Source: Candidatus Eiseniibacteriota bacterium (GTDB lineage Bacteria; JAFGKV01). From it: a stretch of 12,133 bases of DNA. The position numbers were made by a program, and so were the translations under genes. Positions 1 to 7,355 of the stretch are shown in pieces; position 1 is the stretch's first letter; each line of letters starts with the position of its first letter. Where the stretch lies: the NCBI GenBank assembly GCA_025453925.1, contig JALOPK010000071.1:1-12133 (forward strand), given 5' to 3'. The notes below the pieces were generated by a model that had not been told where the DNA came from, did no database searches, and saw only the letters and a list, made by a program, of their open reading frames with translations.

Positions 1-242
1 CCGGCGTCGGGGAGATCCCCCACGCGCAACTTGGGGCCTTGGAGATCGGCAAGGATCGCGACGAGGCGGCGCTCATCGTCGGCGACCCGTCGGATCGTGG
101 AAATGGCCTGAGCCTTCGTATCGTGGCCGCCATGGGAGAAGTTGATCCGCGCGACATCCATCCCGGCACGTATGAGGGCGCGTATGGTCTCCGGCGAGCT
201 CGTTGCAGGTCCGATGGTGCAGATGATCTTGGTCTGACGCAT
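1..242 (-). CDS. pyk: Pyruvate kinase, N-terminal fragment (runs off left edge)
   Basis: Pyruvate kinase makes pyruvate and ATP from phosphoenolpyruvate and ADP in the cytoplasm, the last step of glycolysis. Reading the minus strand from the ATG at 242 gives 80 codons before the edge. The start MRQTKIICTIGPATSS matches the family's first beta strand (KI.CTIGPA.S). It is followed by GMDVARINFSHG at residues 25-36, which holds the conserved Arg, Asn and SHG segment, and by ILADLQGPKLRVG near residues 64-76, the DLQGPK segment. About 80 of the usual 470 or so residues are visible, so the catalytic Lys and the C-terminal domain lie outside. The start fits the family N-terminus exactly. No clear Shine-Dalgarno site precedes it; a TATACT (minus strand, 268-263) could be a -10 box giving a very short leader, but no -35 box is visible. 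It is divergent from the GH18 gene. The identification is secure. Confidence 0.95.
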   Translation of the reverse strand, partial: MRQTKIICTIGPATSSPETIRALIRAGMDVARINFSHGGHDTKAQAISTIRRVADDERRLVAILADLQGPKLRVGDLPDA

Positions 243-533
243 GGGGGTTCACTGCTCACTACAGTATAGGGTTTGGGCGTGCCGCGCCTCCCCGCTCCCG
301 GGAGATCGAAGCAGATCCGGCCTCAATCGCGCGTACTCCCTGGGGAATAGCCCAAACTCCATTGCGGGAAGGACGCAGGTCAACGTGCGGTCTTGCGCAG
401 ATGCAGACCCCTGGAGCGGGCCGGCGGCAAAGCCTCAATGAGCCCCCTCCGAAGGCGTCGCGCAAGGGAGATGCGGACCCATGTTGCTGAGTGGGCGGTA
501 GACACCGCCGGCGTGGGATGGCGAACCGAGGCA

Positions 534-547
534 CGCATGCGCATGCG
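534..547. promoter_or_regulatory. 14-bp perfect palindrome, possible operator
   Basis: CGCATGCGCATGCG is its own reverse complement and lies about 20 bp upstream of the candidate -35 box of the GH18 gene. A dimeric regulator could bind it. Alternating CG/CA/TG sequence makes palindromes likelier by composition, and a 14-bp palindrome is expected roughly once in a 12-kb stretch by chance, so only its position favours function. Confidence 0.25.
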
Positions 548-564
548 ATCAGCCTGATGACTCA

Positions 565-593
565 TTGACGCGCGGGGCCACGGAGGGTTTCAT
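565..593 (+). promoter_or_regulatory. Candidate sigma-70-type promoter for GH18 gene
   Basis: TTGACG (565-570) matches the -35 consensus at five of six bases. After exactly 17 bp, TTTCAT (588-593) matches the -10 consensus at four of six. Transcription would start near base 600, giving a leader of about 38 bases that contains the strong AGGAGG at 627-632. The spacing and placement are good, but the -10 box is weak and the sigma factor preference of this organism is unknown. Confidence 0.4.
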
Positions 594-637
594 CTGACTC
601 GCTCCCAACCCCGACCTTCGCCGTCGAGGAGGTAATC

Positions 638-3079
638 ATGCCGCGCGTCGCGTCTGTCATCGCCGCGTTCTCCGTGCTTGCGGTCTCCCACGCCGCTGCT
701 CAGCGCAATCTCGGCCTTCCGCCCGAAGGATTTCGCAGCGTCCACCAGGCGGAGTTGGAAGCCCATCGAGGCGAACCGCCGGTCTTCGTGCCCCATGTCT
801 GGCCCTTGGCGCCCTTGGCAAGAGACCGGGGCCCGGCCTTGAGTCGCGAAGTCCTGGGGTACTACCCCTACTGGGTCAGCGGCTACTCCAGCCTCCGGTG
901 GGACCTTCTGTCGACGCTCGCCTATTTCTGTGTTGAGGCCAACGGCGACGGATCCCTGGGAGCCCTGAATGGGTGGCCGGCCACAGGTCTGATCAACGAG
1001 GCGCACCTCAACGGGGTTCGCGTCGTACTCACGGTCACGTGTTTCAGTTCTGCGACCATCACGTCCATCCTGAACTCGCCAGCCAACCGCACCAACCTGG
1101 TGAGCAACCTGCTGGCCCAGGTGCAGGCCGGCAGCGCTGACGGCGTCAATGTGGACTTCGAGGGCATGCCCTTGGCCCAGAGGGACAACCTGACCTTGTT
1201 CATGCAGGAGCTGTCATCGACGTTCTACGCCGCCATCCCGGGATCACACATCACCATCGCCACGCCGGCTGTTGACTGGTCTGGCGCATTCGACTACGAT
1301 CAACTCGCCTCCGCGTGTGACGGCCTCATGGTCATGGGCTACGACTACTTCTGGAGCGGAGCGCCCACCACCGGCCCCGTCGCGCCGTTGGACGGCTATT
1401 CCTACGATGTCACCTGGACGGTGAATGACTATCTCTACTACACCGGCGGCCAGAACGAGAAGATCATCCTGGGCTGTCCCTACTACGGGTTCGACTGGCC
1501 CTGCACGGGCAGTCTCCCCGGGGCATCGACGACCGGCGCCGGCACGGCCAAGACCTTCCAGGTCGCCGAGCCTCTGGCGCAGGCATACGGCAAGCAGTGG
1601 CATGTGCCCTCGTCGACGCCGTGGTATGCGTACAACTCAGGGAGCTGGCATCAGTGCTGGTATGACGACTGGGTGAGCCTCGGTGCGAAGTACAACCTGT
1701 TCGTTACCCAGGACTTGCAGGGGGCGGGGATCTGGGCGCTCCGCTACGACAGCAATCGCGTCGAGCTGTGGGATGCGCTGGATCGCTACTTCGGCACGGT
1801 ACCTCGGGATCTGAGAATCGTGAACGAGGGCGAAGGGGATCTCCGTGTGAGCTGGGCGGCAGTCAAGGGCGCGACGTCGTATCGCCTGTACCAGAGCAGC
1901 GACGGGGTGAACTTCGACGGCGGCACCCAGGTTGCGGATACGACAGTGATGCTGCCAGATCTGCCCATCGGTTTGGTGCACTACGTCAGGATGGCAAGCA
2001 TTGTCGCCGGCACCGAGAGCCCGGCAGGCGAGGTGCTCGGCGCCAGGGCATCGGTACTTCCGGCATCCGCAATGGTTGTGCACGCATTCGACCGGCGGTG
2101 GAGCGGCAACACCCGCGACTACATCCGCCAGCACGCCTCATCCCTCGCCAACCTCGGAATCGCTTTCGACGCGTGCAGCAATGAAACGGTGGTCGATGGC
2201 CGGGTTGCCCTGGGCGACTACGAGGCGGTGGATTGGATCACCGGCAATGAAAGCACCAGTGATGAGTCATTCGCATGGGGCGAACAGGAGATGCTGACGG
2301 ACTACCTCCAGGCGGGAGGGGCGGTGGTCCTCTCCGGCTCGGAGATCGGCTACGATCTGGAATCCCAGGGAAGCGCGTCGGATCAGGCATTCTATCACGA
2401 CTACCTGAAGACGGACTACACGGGAGACGACGCAGGTGTCTATCAGGCCCAAGGATCCGCCGGGAGCATCTTCGCGGGCGTGACCGCTTTCGGCTTCGAC
2501 AATGGCACGCACGGGACCTACGATGTCGCCTACCCCGATCGACTCAGCGCCTATGGCGGCAGCAGCGTTTGTTTGACCTACACCGGCACGGCCTACAATG
2601 CGGGCGTGCAGTTCGCCGGGACGGTTCCCGGGGGAAGCGCGCCTTGCCGCGTTGTCAGCCTCGGGTTTCCGCTGGAGACGGTCTACGCGTCCGCCGCTCG
2701 GGACACCCTGTTCTCCCGGATCATGGGCTTCTTCGGGGTTGCACCAGAGCCGGATGTCGTGCCCCCGGAGGCCGTAGGCGACCTCGTGGTTACCGCATCG
2801 GGGGCCGACTTGCTGTTGGCCTGGTCTGCGGTGACACAGGACACATTGGGGTCGGCGGAGACCATGGGCCACTACACCGTGTACCGGACGAGTGGCGCGT
2901 GGTCGGCCATCACTCCGGCGGACTCGGTGGCGGCGGTGCCGACTGCTGGGTGGACCCATCCGGCCGGTGTTCCCGGGAGTGGGCTGGCTGCCTACTACGC
3001 AGTCAAGGCGGTTGATCAGGAAGGCAACTCAGCAGCCATTTCGTCCCGCTCCGGCAGCATCAGCTTCGCGCTCCCATGA
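638..3079 (+). CDS. Secreted GH18-like glycosidase with FN3 and Rossmann-like modules
   Basis: 813 aa. AGGAGG five bases upstream fixes the start. Residues 1-21 are a signal peptide with likely cleavage after AAA, before Gln22. Residues ~72-386 are a GH18 (beta/alpha)8 barrel of the chitinase/YaaH-like type. DGVNVDFE (168-175) is the DxxDxDxE active-site motif with Asn171 for the middle Asp, Asp173 and the proposed acid/base Glu175. MGYD (233-236) is the strand-6 motif and GIWALRYD (364-371) fits strand 8 with Trp366. Then come an FN3 module (~387-472), a Rossmann/GATase1-like module (~476-702) and a second FN3 (~706-813). It probably hydrolyses a beta-1,4-linked amino-sugar polymer (chitin, peptidoglycan or exopolysaccharide) outside the cell; the substrate cannot be told. 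No LPXTG, lipobox or membrane anchor is seen. The Rossmann-like module recurs in the protein at the right edge. The 3' end overlaps the convergent gene by 64 bp. Confidence 0.88.
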   Translation: MPRVASVIAAFSVLAVSHAAAQRNLGLPPEGFRSVHQAELEAHRGEPPVFVPHVWPLAPLARDRGPALSREVLGYYPYWVSGYSSLRWDLLSTLAYFCVEANGDGSLGALNGWPATGLINEAHLNGVRVVLTVTCFSSATITSILNSPANRTNLVSNLLAQVQAGSADGVNVDFEGMPLAQRDNLTLFMQELSSTFYAAIPGSHITIATPAVDWSGAFDYDQLASACDGLMVMGYDYFWSGAPTTGPVAPLDGYSYDVTWTVNDYLYYTGGQNEKIILGCPYYGFDWPCTGSLPGASTTGAGTAKTFQVAEPLAQAYGKQWHVPSSTPWYAYNSGSWHQCWYDDWVSLGAKYNLFVTQDLQGAGIWALRYDSNRVELWDALDRYFGTVPRDLRIVNEGEGDLRVSWAAVKGATSYRLYQSSDGVNFDGGTQVADTTVMLPDLPIGLVHYVRMASIVAGTESPAGEVLGARASVLPASAMVVHAFDRRWSGNTRDYIRQHASSLANLGIAFDACSNETVVDGRVALGDYEAVDWITGNESTSDESFAWGEQEMLTDYLQAGGAVVLSGSEIGYDLESQGSASDQAFYHDYLKTDYTGDDAGVYQAQGSAGSIFAGVTAFGFDNGTHGTYDVAYPDRLSAYGGSSVCLTYTGTAYNAGVQFAGTVPGGSAPCRVVSLGFPLETVYASAARDTLFSRIMGFFGVAPEPDVVPPEAVGDLVVTASGADLLLAWSAVTQDTLGSAETMGHYTVYRTSGAWSAITPADSVAAVPTAGWTHPAGVPGSGLAAYYAVKAVDQEGNSAAISSRSGSISFALP

Positions 3080-5442
3080 CGTCGCGAACCAGGTTTCTCC
3101 CGCCCCGAACTCTCGCCGCTGCTCTCTGGTTGTGGGGCCGTCGTTGAGGAGTCCCGGAAGCTGAACAGGATGAGCAGGATCCCCCCGTACGCTGCCGCCG
3201 CGGCGTAGAACATCACCGCGTATCCGGTCACTATCGGGAGGACGAGCGACACCACGATCCCCAGGATGGAGAACGAGATGTCCGTCGCATATGCCAGCAC
3301 CACGTGTGCAGAACCCTTGGCCTGGGCCCGTTCGAGCAGGAACGGGAAAGGAACGCCTATCAGAAGCCCCAACGGCAGGAAGACCCCTCCGCAAAGTGCG
3401 ATTCGTCCGGCGAGCGTCAAAGACGCCAAGCTCCCCGTCATCGACTCCGTGAGAGCGGGAAGGCAGAGAATCGCGGCTACAGTCAACCCGAGCAGACCCC
3501 TGACCATCGCGGCCGGCACCGGAGTGCGGCGCAAACCCATCAGGAAGCTGGTAACCCCGGCACCGATGAGCACGGCGGTGATGACAACAGTGCCGGCCAA
3601 GTACGGCGCACCGAAGACGGGGACAATCCTCTGTATCAGCACGGTGACAATGGTCATGAATCCAAACCCCGTGAAGGCTGCGTACGCCACCTGCTTCCTG
3701 GCAAAGAACCGATCGAGACCTGAGAACACGCCGCCGCGTCGGGCCCGGCGAACCACGAACGAGACGGCAGCGAGTGAGGTGGCGAGCAGGAAGGCAGCAG
3801 CCTCTCGTACCGGCGCTGGCGGTGTCCTCCCCGCTATGTAGAAGAAGGGGCGGTTATTCGTGGTCGTCTTGGCCATGGCGGCGGTCCGCAGGAAGGAGGC
3901 CGAGTCAGTGAGCACCGCGAGGGAGGAGTCATCGGAGACCAAGTTCAGCAGTCGTGATCGATCGATGCCTCCCGGCTCGTAGATCATGAAGATGCCCCTC
4001 CCGGCCTCGTGCCGTGTCGTCAGAACCGCCGTGCAGTCGGGGTTGATGCCGAGCTCAAGCATGTTCCTGAAGAGGTGCACGGCGACCGTCGGGTAGGTGT
4101 TGATCATGGCCTGTCTCCCATACTCGTTCATGCTTTCCGCGAGATGAATGAACAGGACTCCCTTGGCACCAAGTGACTCCACGGCTGTTCTGAGCCCTTC
4201 GACGGTGTAGAGGTAGTTTTCCGCCTTCACGAGGCTCTGTAACGAGGACGCGATGAATGAGTCGGCGACGGGATAGATGATCAGTGAGTAAGGCCCGGGA
4301 TGCGACTTCAGGTACGAGAGCCCCTCCCATGACAGGTAATTGACGCCGGGAGAGAGCAGATAGGGGGCCTCATCTGCGTGCGAGAGGGTGAATGCGACCA
4401 CGGCAGGGTCGAGTTCAACCGCCACGATGCTGTCGGCTCTCCCGGAGAAATAGCCGACTTGGGGGGCCGCTCCCGCTCCGATAATGATGACGCGTGAGAG
4501 ATCTCGTGGATAGGAGTACAGCGGCGACGGCGCCATGCGGAGTCGTTCGGCAGGCGAGGCTTCCTGCGTGATGAGCGCCGTCGTCCCAAGGTTATCGTAT
4601 AGCACGACGTAGAGGCCATCGGCTTTCGTGAAGTTGAGCTTCCTGTAAGGAGACCATCCGATGTATTCGGTCCGATAGTCGCCGAAGAGAAATCCCCTAG
4701 CGGTGTCTACGATTCTGTCCGGCACACTTCCGTACTCTCGATCGCGGGCGCTCTGCAGGAGATCGAACTCCCGAACCGACGGAATGAGCGCGGCGTAGAC
4801 CGCACCTGATGCAGCGACAGCCAAAGGAAGTCCGACCCTGATGCCATAGCTCCGCCGCGGAATCTCCATGATGATGATGACCAGCAGGAGAGAACCAAGA
4901 ACCGGAAGGAAATAGAGCACCAGGGGATCGGCAATCGAGACAAGGACGATGGGCAACGCGCCTCCGAGAGCGGAGCCCGCAATGTCGCATGCCCAGGTTC
5001 GCAGGAGTCCGCCAGAATCCGCGGCACATGTGAGGATGTGGGCCAAGACGTAGCCGAAAAGAACGTAGACTGCAACGAAGAAAGGATACAGCAAATACAT
5101 GCAAATCATTATGTAGTCAAAGAAAGCAGATCTTGATACGAACTGCAAGAAGACCAATGAGAAAACAAGCACGAAAAGAATCAGCAGAAAGAGGAGAGCA
5201 GGCAGAAATGGCACGCATGCAAAGATGCGCGAAGGAGGCTTTCTGTGATGAGAAATCCAGATGAAGTTCCCAAGTCCGAGTCCTAAGATCGTTGAGGCAT
5301 AGACGAAGAACGACGCAAGCGTGAACCCGATACGTATGCCGGAGAGGATCCTGAGGAGGAGTAGTTCGCTGCTGATGACGGAAAAGGCCGCAAGAAAGGC
5401 GGCCAGGTGCGTCTTTGGTGGAGCGAGCGGCCTGAAGGTCAT
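3016..5442 (-). CDS. Polytopic membrane protein with spermidine-synthase-like domain
   Basis: 808 aa. AGGAGGG (5453-5447) four bases before the ATG supports the start. Residues ~12-220 form about six or seven membrane segments. The soluble part (~225-540) carries WSPYRKL at 263-269 and a Rossmann methyltransferase core: VIIIGAGAAPQ (318-328) as the AdoMet-binding glycine loop and AVELDP (341-346) as the acidic strand-2 motif. NNRPFFY (529-535) matches the motif that precedes the second membrane block in these proteins, and ~545-765 add about six more segments. The family is annotated as spermidine synthase-like or MFS-linked. Here the strand carrying the catalytic Asp of true aminopropyltransferases reads LIIYPVADSF (387-396), with Tyr390 at that position, so polyamine synthesis is doubtful. 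The function is unknown. Bases 5101-5160 are about 37% GC by hand count, well below their surroundings, partly from hydrophobic codons. The hydrophilic tail overlaps the GH18 gene. Confidence 0.85.
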   Translation of the reverse strand: MTFRPLAPPKTHLAAFLAAFSVISSELLLLRILSGIRIGFTLASFFVYASTILGLGLGNFIWISHHRKPPSRIFACVPFLPALLFLLILFVLVFSLVFLQFVSRSAFFDYIMICMYLLYPFFVAVYVLFGYVLAHILTCAADSGGLLRTWACDIAGSALGGALPIVLVSIADPLVLYFLPVLGSLLLVIIIMEIPRRSYGIRVGLPLAVAASGAVYAALIPSVREFDLLQSARDREYGSVPDRIVDTARGFLFGDYRTEYIGWSPYRKLNFTKADGLYVVLYDNLGTTALITQEASPAERLRMAPSPLYSYPRDLSRVIIIGAGAAPQVGYFSGRADSIVAVELDPAVVAFTLSHADEAPYLLSPGVNYLSWEGLSYLKSHPGPYSLIIYPVADSFIASSLQSLVKAENYLYTVEGLRTAVESLGAKGVLFIHLAESMNEYGRQAMINTYPTVAVHLFRNMLELGINPDCTAVLTTRHEAGRGIFMIYEPGGIDRSRLLNLVSDDSSLAVLTDSASFLRTAAMAKTTTNNRPFFYIAGRTPPAPVREAAAFLLATSLAAVSFVVRRARRGGVFSGLDRFFARKQVAYAAFTGFGFMTIVTVLIQRIVPVFGAPYLAGTVVITAVLIGAGVTSFLMGLRRTPVPAAMVRGLLGLTVAAILCLPALTESMTGSLASLTLAGRIALCGGVFLPLGLLIGVPFPFLLERAQAKGSAHVVLAYATDISFSILGIVVSLVLPIVTGYAVMFYAAAAAYGGILLILFSFRDSSTTAPQPESSGESSGREKPGSRRHGSAKLMLPERDEMAAELPS

Positions 5443-5701
5443 CCGGCCCTCCTGTCGGTTGTTCCCCGTTCAGGGATTAAGGGCTCAGAAGGAACCGGGG
5501 CCTTCCCCGCCATGCTCACCGAGTGCACTGCCTCGACGCGCGATAGTCGACAGGCTGCTTGCCGGAATGTGCGCATGATCCACGAAGGGTCACATGGGTG
5601 AGACCCTTGTTGGAGAACGTAATCAGAGCTCGTTGCGAACCCATCACGAGGGTGGCTCGATGCCGACGCCCTGAATCACGAGAAACCGCCGACGTGTAGC
5701 C

Positions 5702-5741
5702 ACGCCGCTCTGCGGCGTATTGCACGGCAGGGACTGCCGTG
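5702..5741. repeat. Two adjacent perfect hairpins
   Basis: ACGCCGC (5702-5708) pairs with GCGGCGT (5712-5718) across a 3-base loop. Four bases later CACGGCAG (5723-5730) pairs with CTGCCGTG (5734-5741) across another 3-base loop. GCCAC (5699-5703) could alternatively pair with GTGGC (5739-5743), folding the whole block into one structure. Neither strand has a T tract afterwards, so it is not a standard terminator. It could be a REP-like element or a structured leader of the membrane-protein gene, whose start is about 260 bp away on the minus strand. Confidence 0.45.
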
Positions 5742-6136
5742 GCGACAGTGCTTCGGCGACAGGCCGTATCGAGAAAAGCCGGTCGTGTCATTACGGCCCC
5801 AGGGCTCCCTTCTGCCCTGAGGCCGCACAGATCCTGTCGAGCAGTCCTCCGTCGCATACCCGATGTCAAGGCTACACCCAGAGAGAACCCCGGGCTGTGC
5901 CGGGGAGGGGAGCCGGAGGCAGACGGAGACAGTTGCACAGTCCATCGTCATTCCTGGCGAGTGAAACGAGGCTCGGGATCCGGGAGGAGTAGCGCTGGAT
6001 CCCCGTCCCCGATCGGGTCGGAGCCAGCTCTGCACGAGCATGACAGTGGGGCGAAGATGGGAAGAGGAGAAGAGATGGCCGGGTTCGGCGGTCTCAGACG
6101 GGTGCGGGCAGGCCTGTTTGAGAGACCGGCACTCGC

Positions 6137-6158
6137 AAAATCCCCGGCTTCGCCGGAG
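6137..6158 (-). terminator. Likely intrinsic terminator of DUF2156 gene
   Basis: Read on the minus strand, CTCCGGC and GCCGGGG form a 7-bp stem closed by a GAA loop and followed, after one base, by TTTT (6140-6137). One pair is G-T on the minus strand but would be A-C on the plus strand, which favours minus-strand function. It lies about 108 bases after the stop of the DUF2156 gene. The T tract is short, so strength is uncertain. Confidence 0.45.
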
Positions 6159-6266
6159 GTTGTCGACTGGCCGGGAGAACGCAGCGCGGACTCACCATCG
6201 CCGTATTCCCGGGTCACTGGCCTCTCGAGCGTCGGATCGGATCCCTCTGCGCCCCGCCCCCGCCTC

Positions 6267-7181
6267 TCATCGCGTCTCGATCAGGGAGATCCGGAGTTTC
6301 TCGATGAGTCGCGCCGGGTAATAGGACTCCTTCGCCCGGCGTAACCCGGGATTGCCGAGATCCTGCTCGCGGTTGACGAACAGCGTCTCGCTCCATGCCT
6401 TCTCGAGGAACTGCTGGTTGATCATCGGATAGAGTCCGCGGACTGCCGGATCAGCCTTCTCGATGTGAATCACCACCGTGGTGCTGTTCAGGAGTTCTCC
6501 CACGCTGAATGCTTTCACTTGCCCTTCGATGAGGATCATCCCGCCTGCCAACGGGAGCGCCTCGAAGTGCACCAGGGTTTTCGCCACCGCTTCCCATTCT
6601 CCGAGCAGCCCGAGATCATCCTCGCACCGGCCCGCGCACCACGTGTCGGCCAGTTCCAGGCACGCACGGGCGTCGGGTTCGGTGAGCGGCGCGTATGAGA
6701 ATCGGGTCGTCTGTGTGAATGCATTGATGTGATTGCGTTTCGCGTGGTAGTCACGCCCGGTGAGCTCGATCAGGGCTCGGGTGCTGTAGAGGTAGTCGAA
6801 GTGATCTCGAACGGGCTCTACCCGAAGGTCGTTCTCGCCCGCCATCTCCCGCGCGAACCAGCGATCCGCCCGCTCGATCCGAGGAGCCAGGGAACCCTTC
6901 TCGTCCCTGAGCCACCTCAAGAGCATCCGCGAAATGTCCAGCCTCGGAGGAGGACCGATGGGTTGGAGGGCCCATGCGTCTCCGGCCGTCCGCGTCGCCA
7001 CGATGAACACCCAGTGTCGGTAGACGCTCCACTCGAAACCATAGTGCGTCTGCCAGATGAAGAGGTTCGTGAACGTGAGCTCCGAGGTTTCCGGCTGATA
7101 GCGCCAGATGAACGGTTGGAGGAAGTCGCGATCCTCCAGGGCCACGGGTTTGAAGGAAGGGTACAGAGGCAGATCCAGCAT
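6267..7181 (-). CDS. DUF2156 / LPG-synthase C-terminal-like protein (GNAT fold)
   Basis: 304 aa, matching the usual length of the stand-alone family (PF09924, shared with the C-terminal domain of MprF-type phosphatidylglycerol lysyltransferases). The family shows tandem GNAT folds; MprF members pass an aminoacyl group from tRNA to a lipid, but stand-alone members like this one have no settled substrate. Diagnostic stretches are LTFTNLFIWQTHYGF (35-49), YSTRALIELTGRDYHAKRNH (131-150, with the basic KRNHIN segment), FEALPLAGGMILIEGQVKAF (near 208-227), VVIHIEKADPAVRG (near 236-249), YPMINQQF, and NREQDLGNPGLRRAKESYYP close to the C-terminus. No signal peptide or membrane segment is seen, so it is cytoplasmic or peripheral. 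The ATG at 7181 is the only usable start before an in-frame stop at 7205-7203. GAGG lies 11 bases upstream, a somewhat long spacing. The preceding hairpin suggests its own transcription unit. Confidence 0.88.
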   Translation of the reverse strand: MLDLPLYPSFKPVALEDRDFLQPFIWRYQPETSELTFTNLFIWQTHYGFEWSVYRHWVFIVATRTAGDAWALQPIGPPPRLDISRMLLRWLRDEKGSLAPRIERADRWFAREMAGENDLRVEPVRDHFDYLYSTRALIELTGRDYHAKRNHINAFTQTTRFSYAPLTEPDARACLELADTWCAGRCEDDLGLLGEWEAVAKTLVHFEALPLAGGMILIEGQVKAFSVGELLNSTTVVIHIEKADPAVRGLYPMINQQFLEKAWSETLFVNREQDLGNPGLRRAKESYYPARLIEKLRISLIETR

Positions 7182-7302
7182 GGTGCAATAGTCCTCACCG
7201 CGTCACAACGGGCTCCTGCTTACGCCGCACGGCTCACCCCTGCGGTTGCGCGACACGCCGAATTCCCACCGCCCCGACCGGGGCACTGGGGGCTGAAGCG
7301 GA

Positions 7303-7341
7303 GGGAAGGCCGCCGGCTGCTCCGAGCCCGGCGGCCTCCCC
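7303..7341 (-). terminator. Strong hairpin after C25-like gene, probable terminator
   Basis: Bases 7303-7316 pair with 7328-7341 in a 14-bp stem around an 11-base loop, starting 14 bases past the stop codon of the C25-like gene. The pair 7306/7338 is a G-T wobble on the minus strand but an A-C mismatch on the plus strand, which points to minus-strand function. The flank after the stem is pyrimidine-rich but lacks a real T tract, as is often true of hairpins after genes in GC-rich genomes. It could instead be an mRNA-stabilising 3' stem. Confidence 0.65.
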
Positions 7342-7355
7342 AGACGGCCCGCAGC

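Larger units (their letters stand above)
243..637. other. Divergent intergenic region between pyk and GH18 gene
   Basis: This 395-bp gap separates two divergently transcribed genes, so it should hold both promoters. On the pyk side I see only a TATACT at 268-263 (minus strand). On the other side there is a sigma-70-like pair at 565-593, a 14-bp perfect palindrome at 534-547, and AGGAGG at 627-632, five bases before the ATG at 638. An inverted repeat GTTTGGGC/GCCCAAAC (271-278 and 350-357) is too widely spaced and too short to claim as a structure. Short open frames here have no recognisable product and no good ribosome sites, and I treat them as noise. Confidence 0.6.
5443..6266. other. 824-bp gene-poor gap with multiple GC-rich hairpins
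   Basis: This gap lies between two minus-strand genes. Open frames on both strands here (for example 5516-5938 minus and 5739-6344 plus) have no recognisable family, no hydrophobic or motif pattern and no convincing ribosome site, and the latter runs into the DUF2156 gene antisense. What I do see are inverted repeats: 5585-5591 with 5602-5608, the adjacent pair at 5702-5718 and 5723-5741, CCCCGG/CCGGGG at 5888-5905, and a terminator-like hairpin at 6137-6158. A segment from CGTCATTCC (5946) to GGGATCC (5981) resembles dispersed intergenic elements of the TCATtCTGAGCGAAGCGAAgGATCc type, but only one copy is in the window. The gap probably holds the leader of the membrane-protein gene and decayed or repeat DNA. 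Confidence 0.5.

Noticed and set aside
271-357. Inverted repeat GTTTGGGC/GCCCAAAC near the pyk start, considered as a leader structure
   Set aside because: The arms are 71 bases apart and lie upstream of the only -10-like box for pyk, so they would probably not be in its transcript; chance occurrence is likely.
3016-5442. Calling this gene a true spermidine synthase
   Set aside because: The catalytic Asp strand is altered and the protein has about a dozen membrane segments, so only the fold-level description is supported.
5585-5608. Inverted repeat AAGGGTC/GACCCTT with a 10-base loop, considered as a terminator or attenuator
   Set aside because: Neither strand has a T tract after it, and a 7-bp repeat at this spacing is expected by chance about once in a gap of this size.
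5516-5938. 140-codon minus-strand open frame in the same gap
   Set aside because: It has no family resemblance and no good ribosome site, and it crosses the double hairpin. I treat it as chance.
5739-6344. 201-codon plus-strand open frame in the gene-poor gap
   Set aside because: It has no recognisable family, no hydrophobic or motif pattern and an Arg/Ser/Pro-rich composition typical of noncoding frames in GC-rich DNA, and it runs antisense into the well-supported DUF2156 gene.
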